Assembly: GCA_949480205.1 (NCBI GenBank) | Contig: CASXXK010000008.1 | Span: 1-38,754 of the forward strand | Reading direction: 5' to 3' | Length of the DNA stretch: 38,754 bases | Source: an uncultured Candidatus Saccharibacteria bacterium | Lineage (GTDB): Bacteria; Patescibacteriota; Saccharimonadia; Saccharimonadales; Saccharimonadaceae | In this document: positions 7,327 through 14,065 of the stretch, in pieces | How positions within the stretch are numbered: position 1 is the stretch's first letter | How the letters are laid out: every line of letters starts with the position of its first letter | The notes under the pieces: generated by a model | What the model was told of the DNA's origin: nothing | What the model saw: only the letters and a program-made list of their open reading frames with translations | Databases searched by the model: none | Position numbers and translations under genes: made by a program

Positions 7327-7462
7327 TGTTCACATTCTTCGATAAATCCAAAACTAGCGTAAGCCAGTTTTAGGCGAGAAAAGCAGCCATTGTGCTAGCA
7401 TCTAAGCCTAAAACTTGGATAGCGAAGAGTGTGAACAGCCTGCAACGATGGCTGCTTTTTAT
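7327..7462 (+). ncRNA. Structured, apparently pseudoknotted RNA or leader
   Basis: Four pairings can be drawn. S1: 7327-7341 with 7423-7437 (15 bp, one G-U). S1b: ATCCAA/TTGGAT, 7346-7351 with 7415-7420. S3: GTTTTAGGC/GCCTAAAAC, 7367-7375 with 7406-7414. S2: 7379-7393 with 7445-7459 (15 bp, one G-U). S2's 5' arm lies in the loop of S3 and its 3' arm lies beyond S1, so S2 with S1 makes a pseudoknot or a switch. S2 ends in five T, like a terminator. A promoter starts at S1. It may be an independent ~135-nt RNA or an attenuating leader of the operon at 7510. I do not recognise a known RNA class. Confidence 0.7.
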
Positions 7463-7509
7463 GTTGCCATTGAATGGGGTAAAAGTCAACTTAATTTAAG
7501 GACAATGAT

Positions 7510-8625
7510 ATGGCACAAGGTCATAAGGTGGGTAGTTCTCCTGCCGCCACCAAAACAAAATTAAATAAATCGCCAATAAAACAAAGCGATATGAATAAGT
7601 CGAAGCCCACCAAGAAGCAGATCGGGATTGTTTGCGGAATTATAGCGGTTTTGGTGGCGGTTCTCGTAGTAGCACTAGTTTTCATCCTCAACCGCAACCA
7701 GCCACAGGCAGACACGCAGGATGATGCAGAAACTACCCAGACCGAACCAGAGATCGATTATGAACAAAAGATTACTAGTGAGGATGGTGGTGAATTCAAA
7801 GCAGAATACCAACAAGGCTCAGAAACCAACTTCACGGCTCGCTTTTCCGACTTGAAATGCGAAGATAACTGTAAAAACGTTAGCGAAGTCAAGGTTGGCG
7901 ATAAAGTTCTTAAGCAAGGCGAAGACTATGAGATTAAAAGCGGCAGTATTATAGTTATACTAAAAGCCACTTTTCTAGATAGCCTGCAGGTTGGCAAGTT
8001 TGACCTTGTGATAGCGGTTAAAGACGGAGATGCAATTAGCCTTTACGGAGTAAAGTTCACTATCAAGCCAGTTCCGACTTGTGGCGAAGATGAGATGTTG
8101 GAAAAAGGCGAATGTGTCGAGAAGCCAGAGGAGCAGCCAGATCAGAATCAGACCAACAATAAAACTCCGAACACCAGCCAGTCGGCTAAACCTAGTCAGC
8201 CATCACAGCCAAGCCAGCCATCTACTCCAAGCAAACCACAAGCCCAGATAGAGTGCGAAAATAAAACAGCTCCGACAGGTTTTTCTCAAGTTTACTGGTA
8301 TAGTGACGCAGATAGACAGCAAAACGGCTATACGACTGATATGGTCGTAGGCATTTCTACCTGGTCGATAGATAATAGCGTAGTAAAAATGCATTGGGTG
8401 AATGGAACTTGCCGACCAGCCATTGCTCAAAACATGAGCAATGGAAGCGTGACAGGTGCTGGTTTAATGCCAACCACCCTAGAGAACCTACGAACCTTGC
8501 CATATCCTGCTTACCAAGCCGCTTACCAAAATCAAGGCAAGAACATGGTCGTTTGGTATTGGGACAGCCAATCGAACTACGCGATCGAGTATATGCCCAA
8601 TGTCGGGGCAGTTTGGAGTTATTAA
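7510..8625 (+). CDS. Membrane-anchored, proline-rich extracellular protein
   Basis: 371 residues: a basic N-terminus, one membrane segment (about residues 38-60), then an extracellular region. After the helix come acidic sequence, a beta-rich module to ~200, a cysteine pair motif (CGEDEMLEKGEC), a Ser/Gln/Pro linker made of SQP repeats (~230-250) and a Trp/Tyr-rich C-terminal module (~255-371) with two Cys. This is the build of a surface adhesin or effector with a stalk. AAGGACA precedes the ATG. It heads a three-gene operon. The first ~15 codons include a stretch that looks like a tRNA 3' end (7531-7552). No enzyme motif recognised. Confidence 0.8.
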   Translation: MAQGHKVGSSPAATKTKLNKSPIKQSDMNKSKPTKKQIGIVCGIIAVLVAVLVVALVFILNRNQPQADTQDDAETTQTEPEIDYEQKITSEDGGEFKAEYQQGSETNFTARFSDLKCEDNCKNVSEVKVGDKVLKQGEDYEIKSGSIIVILKATFLDSLQVGKFDLVIAVKDGDAISLYGVKFTIKPVPTCGEDEMLEKGECVEKPEEQPDQNQTNNKTPNTSQSAKPSQPSQPSQPSTPSKPQAQIECENKTAPTGFSQVYWYSDADRQQNGYTTDMVVGISTWSIDNSVVKMHWVNGTCRPAIAQNMSNGSVTGAGLMPTTLENLRTLPYPAYQAAYQNQGKNMVVWYWDSQSNYAIEYMPNVGAVWSY

Positions 8626-8658
8626 GTTTAAGGTAAAAAATAAGGAGATATAAAAGAA

Positions 8659-9102
8659 ATGACAGTTCAACCAAAGAACCGTAATTATATTCTAATTGGA
8701 GTAATTGTAATATTGGCACTTATTGCCGTTATTGGCATAGTGGTATTATTTGGTAATCGTTACGAGGATGATGTAGAAAATAAAAAACAAGATATAAGCG
8801 ATATGCTGGTTCTACAATCAGCCATTACGGATTACCAGATGTCTAATAATGGTAAATTCCCAACGGATGCCGCCAAACTCAAGAGCGATTATATTCGTGG
8901 CTCTTTCCCATATCCAATTTCTTTGACGAACCTAAACGAGGGCGAAACCGAAACATTGCCAACTACTAGCAACACGATGTATGTTATTAAGAACGCAGCT
9001 TGTGACAATGACGGCAAACAGGCAATCTATAATAGCACTTCTCGTAGATATGTGATTATGTATCACCCAGAGGGAGTGGCGTCAGCGATTTGTATCGAAT
9101 AG
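8659..9102 (+). CDS. Pilin-like single-pass membrane protein
   Basis: 147 residues with a hydrophobic N-terminal helix (about 10-30), then an amphipathic helical stretch and LQSAITDYQMSNNGKFPTD, the layout of type IV pilin and pseudopilin globular domains. The classical prepilin peptidase site (Gly before Phe, Glu at +5) is not present, so processing is doubtful. There are two Cys in the C-terminal half (one near the end), possibly a disulfide. An AAGGAGAT ribosome-binding site lies 11 nt before the ATG. Second gene of the operon. Confidence 0.75.
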   Translation: MTVQPKNRNYILIGVIVILALIAVIGIVVLFGNRYEDDVENKKQDISDMLVLQSAITDYQMSNNGKFPTDAAKLKSDYIRGSFPYPISLTNLNEGETETLPTTSNTMYVIKNAACDNDGKQAIYNSTSRRYVIMYHPEGVASAICIE

Positions 9103-9117
9103 TAGCAGAGGTGAAAT

Positions 9118-9396
9118 ATGAATAATACACCAGAACAGCCAAAAAACTCCAATACCGTCTTATGGTTAATATTAGTAGTTCTAATAATTTTCGTAGTTTT
9201 TGTAATCATTAATATTATGGAAGACGATAAAACTCGCACAAAACAGCCAGTATATGTTCCCAGTAGTTCGTCCACCAAGACAGACTGGGAGGCTTACTGC
9301 CGTGATATGTTCCCAGATAGCCCTTCGGCTCGTCGAGGATGCGTGAATGGAGCAACAGCAACCGACAACCTAATGGACGGCAAATACAACAGATGA
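9118..9396 (+). CDS. Small membrane protein with paired cysteines
   Basis: 92 residues: a short polar N-terminus, one strongly hydrophobic helix (~14-34), a charged linker and a C-terminal motif DWEAYCRDMFPDSPSARRGC with two Cys, likely exported and disulfide-bonded. GAGGTG ribosome-binding site; 15-nt gap from the preceding gene. Its stop abuts the stop of the convergent helix-turn-helix gene with no base between. Function unknown. Confidence 0.7.
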   Translation: MNNTPEQPKNSNTVLWLILVVLIIFVVFVIINIMEDDKTRTKQPVYVPSSSSTKTDWEAYCRDMFPDSPSARRGCVNGATATDNLMDGKYNR

Positions 9397-9909
9397 CTAA
9401 ACAAAAGCACCAATAAACAATTCCTCGTCAGGCTGATGCCTTTGCTTCCATACCGCCATAGAACACGAGTGTAAAACGAAGCCGTATGAACCTTCGTCAA
9501 TCCACTCAATCGTGGCGGTTTCTTCATTGAGATAGGGTGAGGTGATAACATACGGAATAGGGCGTTTTCTAATAGGTAAGCCCATCCAAGCCCTCGGAGC
9601 AGGCAGATTATGCCCCTGTGAGCCACGCAGAGCCGCTGCGTGCGGCTTGTCATAGTAATTAGGACTAATATAAGATGAACGCCGATAAAAACGGAATCCA
9701 CGCCTCCTGATACGATCGGCATTCCCCCATTGCCGAGCGGTTGCCTCTAGAAAAACCTTGTTGAATGCAGGGTCTTTGAGCCGCCATCTCATTATGGTGG
9801 TATCCGATACTCCAGCCATAGCTGCCACATCCTTTACGCAGTAGCCCTCAGCAACCAAACCAAGAATGCGATCGGTGATTTCTTTAGAAAACTTTGTCGG
9901 TCTAGCCAT
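9397..9909 (-). CDS. Helix-turn-helix protein, small-terminase/regulator-like
   Basis: 170 residues from the ATG at 9909 (MARPTKFSKE). An upstream start at 9942 is less likely because a -10 box lies 6 nt before 9909. Residues ~8-50 form a helix-turn-helix of the kind found in phage small terminase subunits and transposase N-termini (VKDVAAMAGVSDTTIMRWR). The rest is Arg/Tyr/Pro-rich and unfamiliar. At the right end of the element it is a candidate regulator or recombination directionality factor, by position only. Confidence 0.7.
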   Translation of the reverse strand: MARPTKFSKEITDRILGLVAEGYCVKDVAAMAGVSDTTIMRWRLKDPAFNKVFLEATARQWGNADRIRRRGFRFYRRSSYISPNYYDKPHAAALRGSQGHNLPAPRAWMGLPIRKRPIPYVITSPYLNEETATIEWIDEGSYGFVLHSCSMAVWKQRHQPDEELFIGAFV

Positions 9910-9915
9910 AATCCT

Positions 9916-9921
9916 ATTATA
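9916..9921 (-). promoter_or_regulatory. -10 box of the helix-turn-helix gene
   Basis: TATAAT on the minus strand, 6 nt before the ATG at 9909. Another probable leaderless arrangement, although AGGA in the gap is Shine-Dalgarno-like. Confidence 0.5.
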
Positions 9922-10039
9922 GGCTACCAACAGAGAAAACATTTTACTACCAGCCAGAAAACTAAATTCATCGACAAAACCTGCAAAACTGCAAAACTCT
10001 ACAGTTCAGCACGAATAACGCTTCGAGGCTAGGCTATAT

Positions 10040-10290
10040 TCAGGCAGAGGTATTAGTTTTTACTTCACACTTGTCTATATTAGAATCCTTAATAGTATTA
10101 CTTACTAATGACTTTTTGTTTTGATAAGATCTATAATCGCTACCTAATTCGTCAAACCACCTCTGTAGTTCAACAGGAAATTCTTTCCTAATAGCCTGGG
10201 CATAACTATCGGAAGATGCAGTAGATGCTTCGTCATCATCTCCCCGTTGAACCCTATTTTTGTGCGAACTTTTGCCCTCATCCCCAGCCA
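10040..10290 (-). pseudogene. Displaced native 3' end of the recombinase gene
   Basis: Reading the minus strand from the attR core in the recombinase frame (AGDEG), the frame stays open for 77 codons after the core and stops at a TGA (10040-10042). The peptide is hydrophilic and helical, containing YAQAIRKEFPVELQRWFDEL. If attL and attR recombine, these codons rejoin codon 534 of the recombinase, giving a 611-residue enzyme. There is no start or ribosome-binding site here, so it is silent while the element is integrated. Confidence 0.75.
10275..10290 (+). repeat. attR core (16-bp direct repeat)
   Basis: CCCTCATCCCCAGCCA, identical to the tRNA-Gln 3' end at 5273-5288. It is preceded directly by the motif GTGCGAACTTTTGC (10262-10275). 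Confidence 0.85.
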
Positions 10291-10335
10291 GGCTCTATGG
10301 AATAGTTTTGTTCTATGGGGCCTGGTTTGGTTTTT
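10291..10335 (+). terminator. Displaced tRNA-Gln terminator
   Basis: GGCTCTATGGAA (10291-10302) pairs with TTCTATGGGGCC (10311-10322), 12 bp with three G-U pairs on the plus strand, followed by a T-rich run to 10335. It directly follows attR. In the empty chromosome it would follow the tRNA CCA. No plus-strand gene in the integrated state needs it. Confidence 0.6.
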
Positions 10336-10349
10336 AGATAGTCTCATTA

Positions 10350-12329
10350 CTATGTCATCATTAGGTATGAAATTTTCCACGTATTTTCTATTTTGGAGAA
10401 TCCTATTGCTATACATTTATCTATATCCGTCCATTCATCCTTATGCTTTTGGCTTAGTTTGGCCATGTAATATGTAAGCATATTTTGATTGTTACATGCT
10501 ACGCAGGCTAGTCCAATTTTTTTGGTGTTTCTATATGTTTGGGTTTTTACGCTGAAATCAGAAATTGGCCTCCCAAGCTCTATTTGGCATTTCATTCTTT
10601 TAATATTATTAATGATATCCTTTGCTAGATCGCTGGGAAAATAGTGCATTGCAAATATGATATCAGTTTTTTCTGGGCTATTGCAGTCAATATGACCGAT
10701 TTCATTTAGTAGATCCATATATTCAGACGGTAAACGTCTTTCGATTGAGCTAGAATAACATATGTCATTGTGTAGAAAAAGTTTATTATAATAATACTCT
10801 TTTCTAAGCACTGACTCTAAATCGTCGCTCAATGCCAAAAAATCTGTATTGTTTGGGATTAATAAGTCATGCGTTAAGTAGAATGATAGGTAATTGATTT
10901 CATTATTGGTACCTAAATTTTCGTAATCTGAAGTACGTCTTTCTAAATAAAATAGAAAGTCGTACGGATTGCGTAGGTAATCCGTGGTCATTTCTAAATC
11001 GAAGATACTCATTTGTATCGGCGGGAAGTGTTCTTGTATTTTTAATTGGCATCTTTCAGCATGTTTATTTCCGGGATAATAGTCGCCGTTTACGCAAATG
11101 ATATATGCTCGATTGATTTTGCGGGGCTTGATAATGGTGTTATTTTGAAGTAGTTTGTAACTTTCGGTTTGTAGTATTTTTGCGGCTTTGACACCTTGTT
11201 CATATGGGTCTTGTATAGACTTTTGAAAATCCTGTTTAATAGTTTCTGGGTTACCGCTTTTTGATGCTGCAGTAAGTTTCTTGTTTTTATTTTGGATAAT
11301 TATTGCCGTTGAGTCGCAGTATGCCAGGACATCTATATCTGTAACTCGTCGTTTGCCTTGATATAGAATGACTGATTCGTATGTGTTATTTTTACCAAAG
11401 ATTTTTTCTATATATTCTCTTGTCGTGTCTTCTAGAGCTTTACCGATATTTTGGCTGAAAATTGGTCTATAAGAATCGTTTTTCATTGCTGCATAGTATG
11501 GGAACAAGAAAATAGCTTTTGCAAGAAGTATGGGCGATGATACGAAATATCCATTATTAGTTTTTATTAATGGTCTTTCGTATATAATGTTTTGTGATGA
11601 CGGATCGGAAAAATTGCAATATTGTTCTTGTTTGGCATAACCAAACATATCAAAGAATATGTTAACTTCGTCCGGCGTTATTGGAGCACCATTGTCTGAC
11701 GTAATGGCTGGTATTTCTGTTGGTTGCACTAAAAAGAGATTAATGGCTTTTGTGGGGTCAGTAAGATCTAGTTGTGTTGTAATGCCTTGACTAGCTATGT
11801 AACACGAATGGTTTATTTTTGTTAAGATGGCCATGAATATCTGTGCTATTGCATAAGTATCAAATGACTTGTTTTGTTTTAGCCATTCCATATCGTATCT
11901 ATATAGTTTTTCTATATGTTCGATGAATTGAAGGTCATAGGCACCAGATTCGGAGTAGAAAATTGATTCTATGTTTATTTCTGGGTTATCAATTAAATTT
12001 TTATTTCTTATGTCGGGTATATAAGTGTAGTGCAGCTTTTGGAGTAATTTCTTTATCTGTTTTTTAACCTTAATAATTTCTCTGGTATCGATTTTAGCTA
12101 TAGCGTTTGACGTGTAATTTTTATTTTGTATCATTAAACCGATGAGAAAGGCGATTTCATTAAAGGTTGTTTCATCTTGGGGATTAATTTGCGTAACATC
12201 ATTGTTTGATATATCCATGAACGATTCTTCTTGCATAATGCTAGACAGCACAATCAAAAAACCGTCCGATTGGGCGATTTTGGTCAAATCGTTAATGATC
12301 TTTGAACGTGTTTTATTGGACGTTTGCAT
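10350..12329 (-). CDS. Putative nuclease-like protein, 659 residues
   Basis: Mostly helical and unfamiliar. Near residues 328-350 it has a pattern DIDVLAYCDSTAIIIQNKNK, like the D...(E/Q)xK core of restriction-endonuclease-fold proteins, with Gln in place of the usual acidic residue. No signal peptide or membrane helix. It is clearly AT-richer than the ribosomal genes, suggesting horizontal acquisition. The ATG at 12329 is 7 nt after a -10 box (TATACT). It lies beside a NERD gene on the same strand, so a defence or DNA-processing role is possible. It lies outside the integrated element. Confidence 0.75.
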   Translation of the reverse strand: MQTSNKTRSKIINDLTKIAQSDGFLIVLSSIMQEESFMDISNNDVTQINPQDETTFNEIAFLIGLMIQNKNYTSNAIAKIDTREIIKVKKQIKKLLQKLHYTYIPDIRNKNLIDNPEINIESIFYSESGAYDLQFIEHIEKLYRYDMEWLKQNKSFDTYAIAQIFMAILTKINHSCYIASQGITTQLDLTDPTKAINLFLVQPTEIPAITSDNGAPITPDEVNIFFDMFGYAKQEQYCNFSDPSSQNIIYERPLIKTNNGYFVSSPILLAKAIFLFPYYAAMKNDSYRPIFSQNIGKALEDTTREYIEKIFGKNNTYESVILYQGKRRVTDIDVLAYCDSTAIIIQNKNKKLTAASKSGNPETIKQDFQKSIQDPYEQGVKAAKILQTESYKLLQNNTIIKPRKINRAYIICVNGDYYPGNKHAERCQLKIQEHFPPIQMSIFDLEMTTDYLRNPYDFLFYLERRTSDYENLGTNNEINYLSFYLTHDLLIPNNTDFLALSDDLESVLRKEYYYNKLFLHNDICYSSSIERRLPSEYMDLLNEIGHIDCNSPEKTDIIFAMHYFPSDLAKDIINNIKRMKCQIELGRPISDFSVKTQTYRNTKKIGLACVACNNQNMLTYYMAKLSQKHKDEWTDIDKCIAIGFSKIENTWKISYLMMT

Positions 12330-12336
12330 AATATAT

Positions 12337-12342
12337 AGTATA
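12337..12342 (-). promoter_or_regulatory. -10 box for a probable leaderless gene
   Basis: TATACT on the minus strand, 7 nt before the ATG at 12329; no Shine-Dalgarno sequence. Confidence 0.5.
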
Positions 12343-12365
12343 GACTATATATTAGTTTTTGGTAG

Positions 12366-13025
12366 TTAGGCTTTATAATCTTCGATTTCAGAGATGTGTT
12401 CGTCACGAATGATAGTGGTAGGATTAACGCGGCTGGCGTCGAGTTTGTTGCGAATATCAACGACCTGTTGAGGCGAGAATGGTGGACGGCGGCTGGTAAT
12501 ATTATCTAATGTTGCGCTCAGTTCGGCCTGGGTGCAAACGTAGCAATCAGGTGGTAAATTATCGATGACTTTGAGGGTAACATCGCCGCCAAAAACGATT
12601 ACAGAATACAGTGGTACGATAGTGCCGAAAATACTGGCAATAGCGGAAACATGGGAAGCATTTTGGCGGACGGGACTATAAAATTGATGTTTGTTTTTGC
12701 CGTAAGCGGAAACCTGAGTCCAATGGATGCGGTCGCCATGACCAAAAATCCAGCCAAGATGACCTTTAGACTCAAAGACGAAGATTCCCCGTTCGTCAAC
12801 GGCGAGACAATCAATTTGTAGAAGTTCGGCGTCGGAGACGACGTGATTTTTGATGCGTTGATCATTGGGCTTGGAATCGGGTTTGGGAAAATAACAATCG
12901 ACGAGGATGTTTGCCGGGGTGAAAAGTTTTTGCAGACTATAAACTAGACGAGTTTCGGCAGGAGTGAGTTTGACGGGATAGGGTGAAGTGATTTTGGTGC
13001 CGGTAATTTTATATGGTTGTTCCAT
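12366..13025 (-). CDS. NERD-domain protein
   Basis: 219 residues. The NERD (nuclease-related) domain spans about residues 20-130: LVYSLQKLF, then ELLQIDCLAVDERGIFVFESKGHLGWIFG with the conserved D...ExK residues, then the W of IHWTQ. NERD domains belong to the restriction-endonuclease-like fold and are often paired with helicases, kinases or DNA-binding domains. Here the domain is nearly alone, with only a short helical C-terminus. It precedes the 659-residue nuclease-like gene with a 36-nt gap, possibly one unit. Confidence 0.85.
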   Translation of the reverse strand: MEQPYKITGTKITSPYPVKLTPAETRLVYSLQKLFTPANILVDCYFPKPDSKPNDQRIKNHVVSDAELLQIDCLAVDERGIFVFESKGHLGWIFGHGDRIHWTQVSAYGKNKHQFYSPVRQNASHVSAIASIFGTIVPLYSVIVFGGDVTLKVIDNLPPDCYVCTQAELSATLDNITSRRPPFSPQQVVDIRNKLDASRVNPTTIIRDEHISEIEDYKA

Positions 13026-13058
13026 AAGATAATTAAAGCATAAGTTTAATGGTTTTGG

Positions 13059-13087
13059 GAGTTATTGAACACTTTGTTCAATAACTC
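13059..13087. repeat. Perfect 12-bp inverted repeat in a divergent intergenic region
   Basis: GAGTTATTGAAC and GTTCAATAACTC around a 5-nt spacer, between the divergent starts 13025 (minus) and 13159 (plus). Neither side has a T run, so it resembles an operator more than a terminator. The remaining ~100 nt of this intergenic stretch hold no convincing promoter that I can point to. Confidence 0.6.
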
Positions 13088-13158
13088 GAAATTTGGTAAT
13101 TTGAGAGCTGGACGATTGTAGTAAAGTGGAGATGGAGGTAGAGAGTATGTAGGAGAAA

Positions 13159-13707
13159 ATGTTAAAAATAGTAGTTTTTGATAGCGGCTGGGGTGGTGAG
13201 CTGGTGGCAGATTTTTTGATGGGTGAGCTAACAACGGTGGAGGTTGTGCGCGTAATTGACTGGTCTGAGGCTCCATATTGCGGCAAGAGTATATCGGAGA
13301 TTTGTGGGCTGGCAGATATGGCTTTGCGGCGTTATGTTGGTGAAGCGGATTTGATTGTGCTTGGTGGCTATGCAGTGTCGTTAGCGTTGGACTTCTTGCA
13401 AGAGAAATATCCCCGGCAAAAATTTGTGGGCATGGGAATAAATTATGATATGGTGCTACGTTCGCGAAATTTTCCTGGCCAGATAGTATTATTGATGGAT
13501 CGGTTGATTAGTGAATCTGCACTGCGTCAGGAATTGCGAGATGCGCTACCATATTCGACGTTGATGATTCCAGATTGTACGGGGTGGGAGGAGCTGATTA
13601 ATGAGAACTTGATGTCGACGGAGGTTCTGCGTCAGGACTTGGGTTATGATTTTGTGCTGGCGCCAGAGAAAAAAACGGTGCAATGTGGTGAGTGCGACGG
13701 TTCATGA
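13159..13707 (+). CDS. Glutamate-racemase-like protein, N-terminal part (frameshifted)
   Basis: 182 residues. VVFDSGWGGELVADFL at the N-terminus parallels the DSGVGG motif of Asp/Glu racemases, and VLGGYAVSLALDFL (~75-88) aligns by position with the first active-site segment, but the expected Cys-Asn-Thr is Gly-Tyr-Ala. AGGAG precedes the ATG. The frame ends at 13707 shortly after an A7 run (~13669-13675). The next frame continues the same fold, so this is probably half of one ~300-residue protein. Catalysis is doubtful. Confidence 0.6.
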   Translation: MLKIVVFDSGWGGELVADFLMGELTTVEVVRVIDWSEAPYCGKSISEICGLADMALRRYVGEADLIVLGGYAVSLALDFLQEKYPRQKFVGMGINYDMVLRSRNFPGQIVLLMDRLISESALRQELRDALPYSTLMIPDCTGWEELINENLMSTEVLRQDLGYDFVLAPEKKTVQCGECDGS

Positions 13708-14065
13708 ACAAACTTTTGATGACTTAACAGTGCAAGCAGCGATTAGCCGACCGGAACTTTTTGGTGAAAAACAACAATCTTTGCGCATGGCGATTGCAAA
13801 ATTTACTCAGGCAGCAAAAGCGGCGGCTGATGAAGAACAAGAAGCAAAAGATATGATGACGAAACATAATGATGAGATGGAGCGACGCAATAGTTGGGAG
13901 CCAGATGTGATTTTGTTGCTCAATACGCATTTTTGGGAGATTAAGTTGCAATTGGAAGAGATTTTTGGCTACAAAGTGCGCGTGCTAGATTTCCGGGAAA
14001 AGCTTTTGCACGATGTTTGCGCAGCGCTAAAATTACGTGGCGTGCATGGGAGGAGGGCGAAGTGA
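13646..14065 (+). CDS. Glutamate-racemase-like protein, C-terminal part (frameshifted)
   Basis: The frame is open from 13646, but its authentic part probably begins after the A7 run. PDVILLLNTHFWEIKLQLEEIFG near the end matches the position of the second racemase motif (GCTHYP), with the catalytic Cys replaced by Asn, then VRVLDFREKL. A Lys/Glu-rich helical insert lies between. Its TGA overlaps the ATG of the toxin gene by one base. Without the frameshift, 13159-14065 would be one gene. The sequence alone cannot tell decay, slippage or a read error apart. Confidence 0.55.
   Translation: MILCWRQRKKRCNVVSATVHEQTFDDLTVQAAISRPELFGEKQQSLRMAIAKFTQAAKAAADEEQEAKDMMTKHNDEMERRNSWEPDVILLLNTHFWEIKLQLEEIFGYKVRVLDFREKLLHDVCAALKLRGVHGRRAK

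Larger units (their letters stand above)
5273..10290. mobile_element. ~5.0-kb integrative element in the tRNA-Gln gene
   Basis: It is bounded by exact copies of CCCTCATCCCCAGCCA, the left one being the tRNA 3' end (T-stem 3' strand to CCA). Contents are a large serine recombinase at the left end, small decayed ORFs, a structured RNA, a three-gene membrane-protein operon and a helix-turn-helix protein at the right end. No replication, packaging or conjugation gene is recognisable, so it looks like a minimal integrative element or satellite. Two observations support the boundaries. A terminator-like hairpin suited to the tRNA lies directly after the right copy. The recombinase reading frame continues across the right copy. 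Confidence 0.85.

Noticed and set aside
7367-7414. GTTTTAGGC...GCCTAAAAC as a CRISPR repeat, tracrRNA or integron attC site
   Set aside because: Only one copy exists, there are no spacers or cas genes, and the ends do not fit the attC core GTTRRRY. The arms fit better as one stem of the structured RNA.
10144-10416. A 90-residue minus-strand reading frame across attR
   Set aside because: It crosses the att core and the displaced terminator and has no ribosome-binding site. The alternative frame that matches the recombinase explains the coding signal.
13059-13087. The 12-bp inverted repeat as an intrinsic terminator
   Set aside because: It has no T run on either strand and lies between divergent gene starts.
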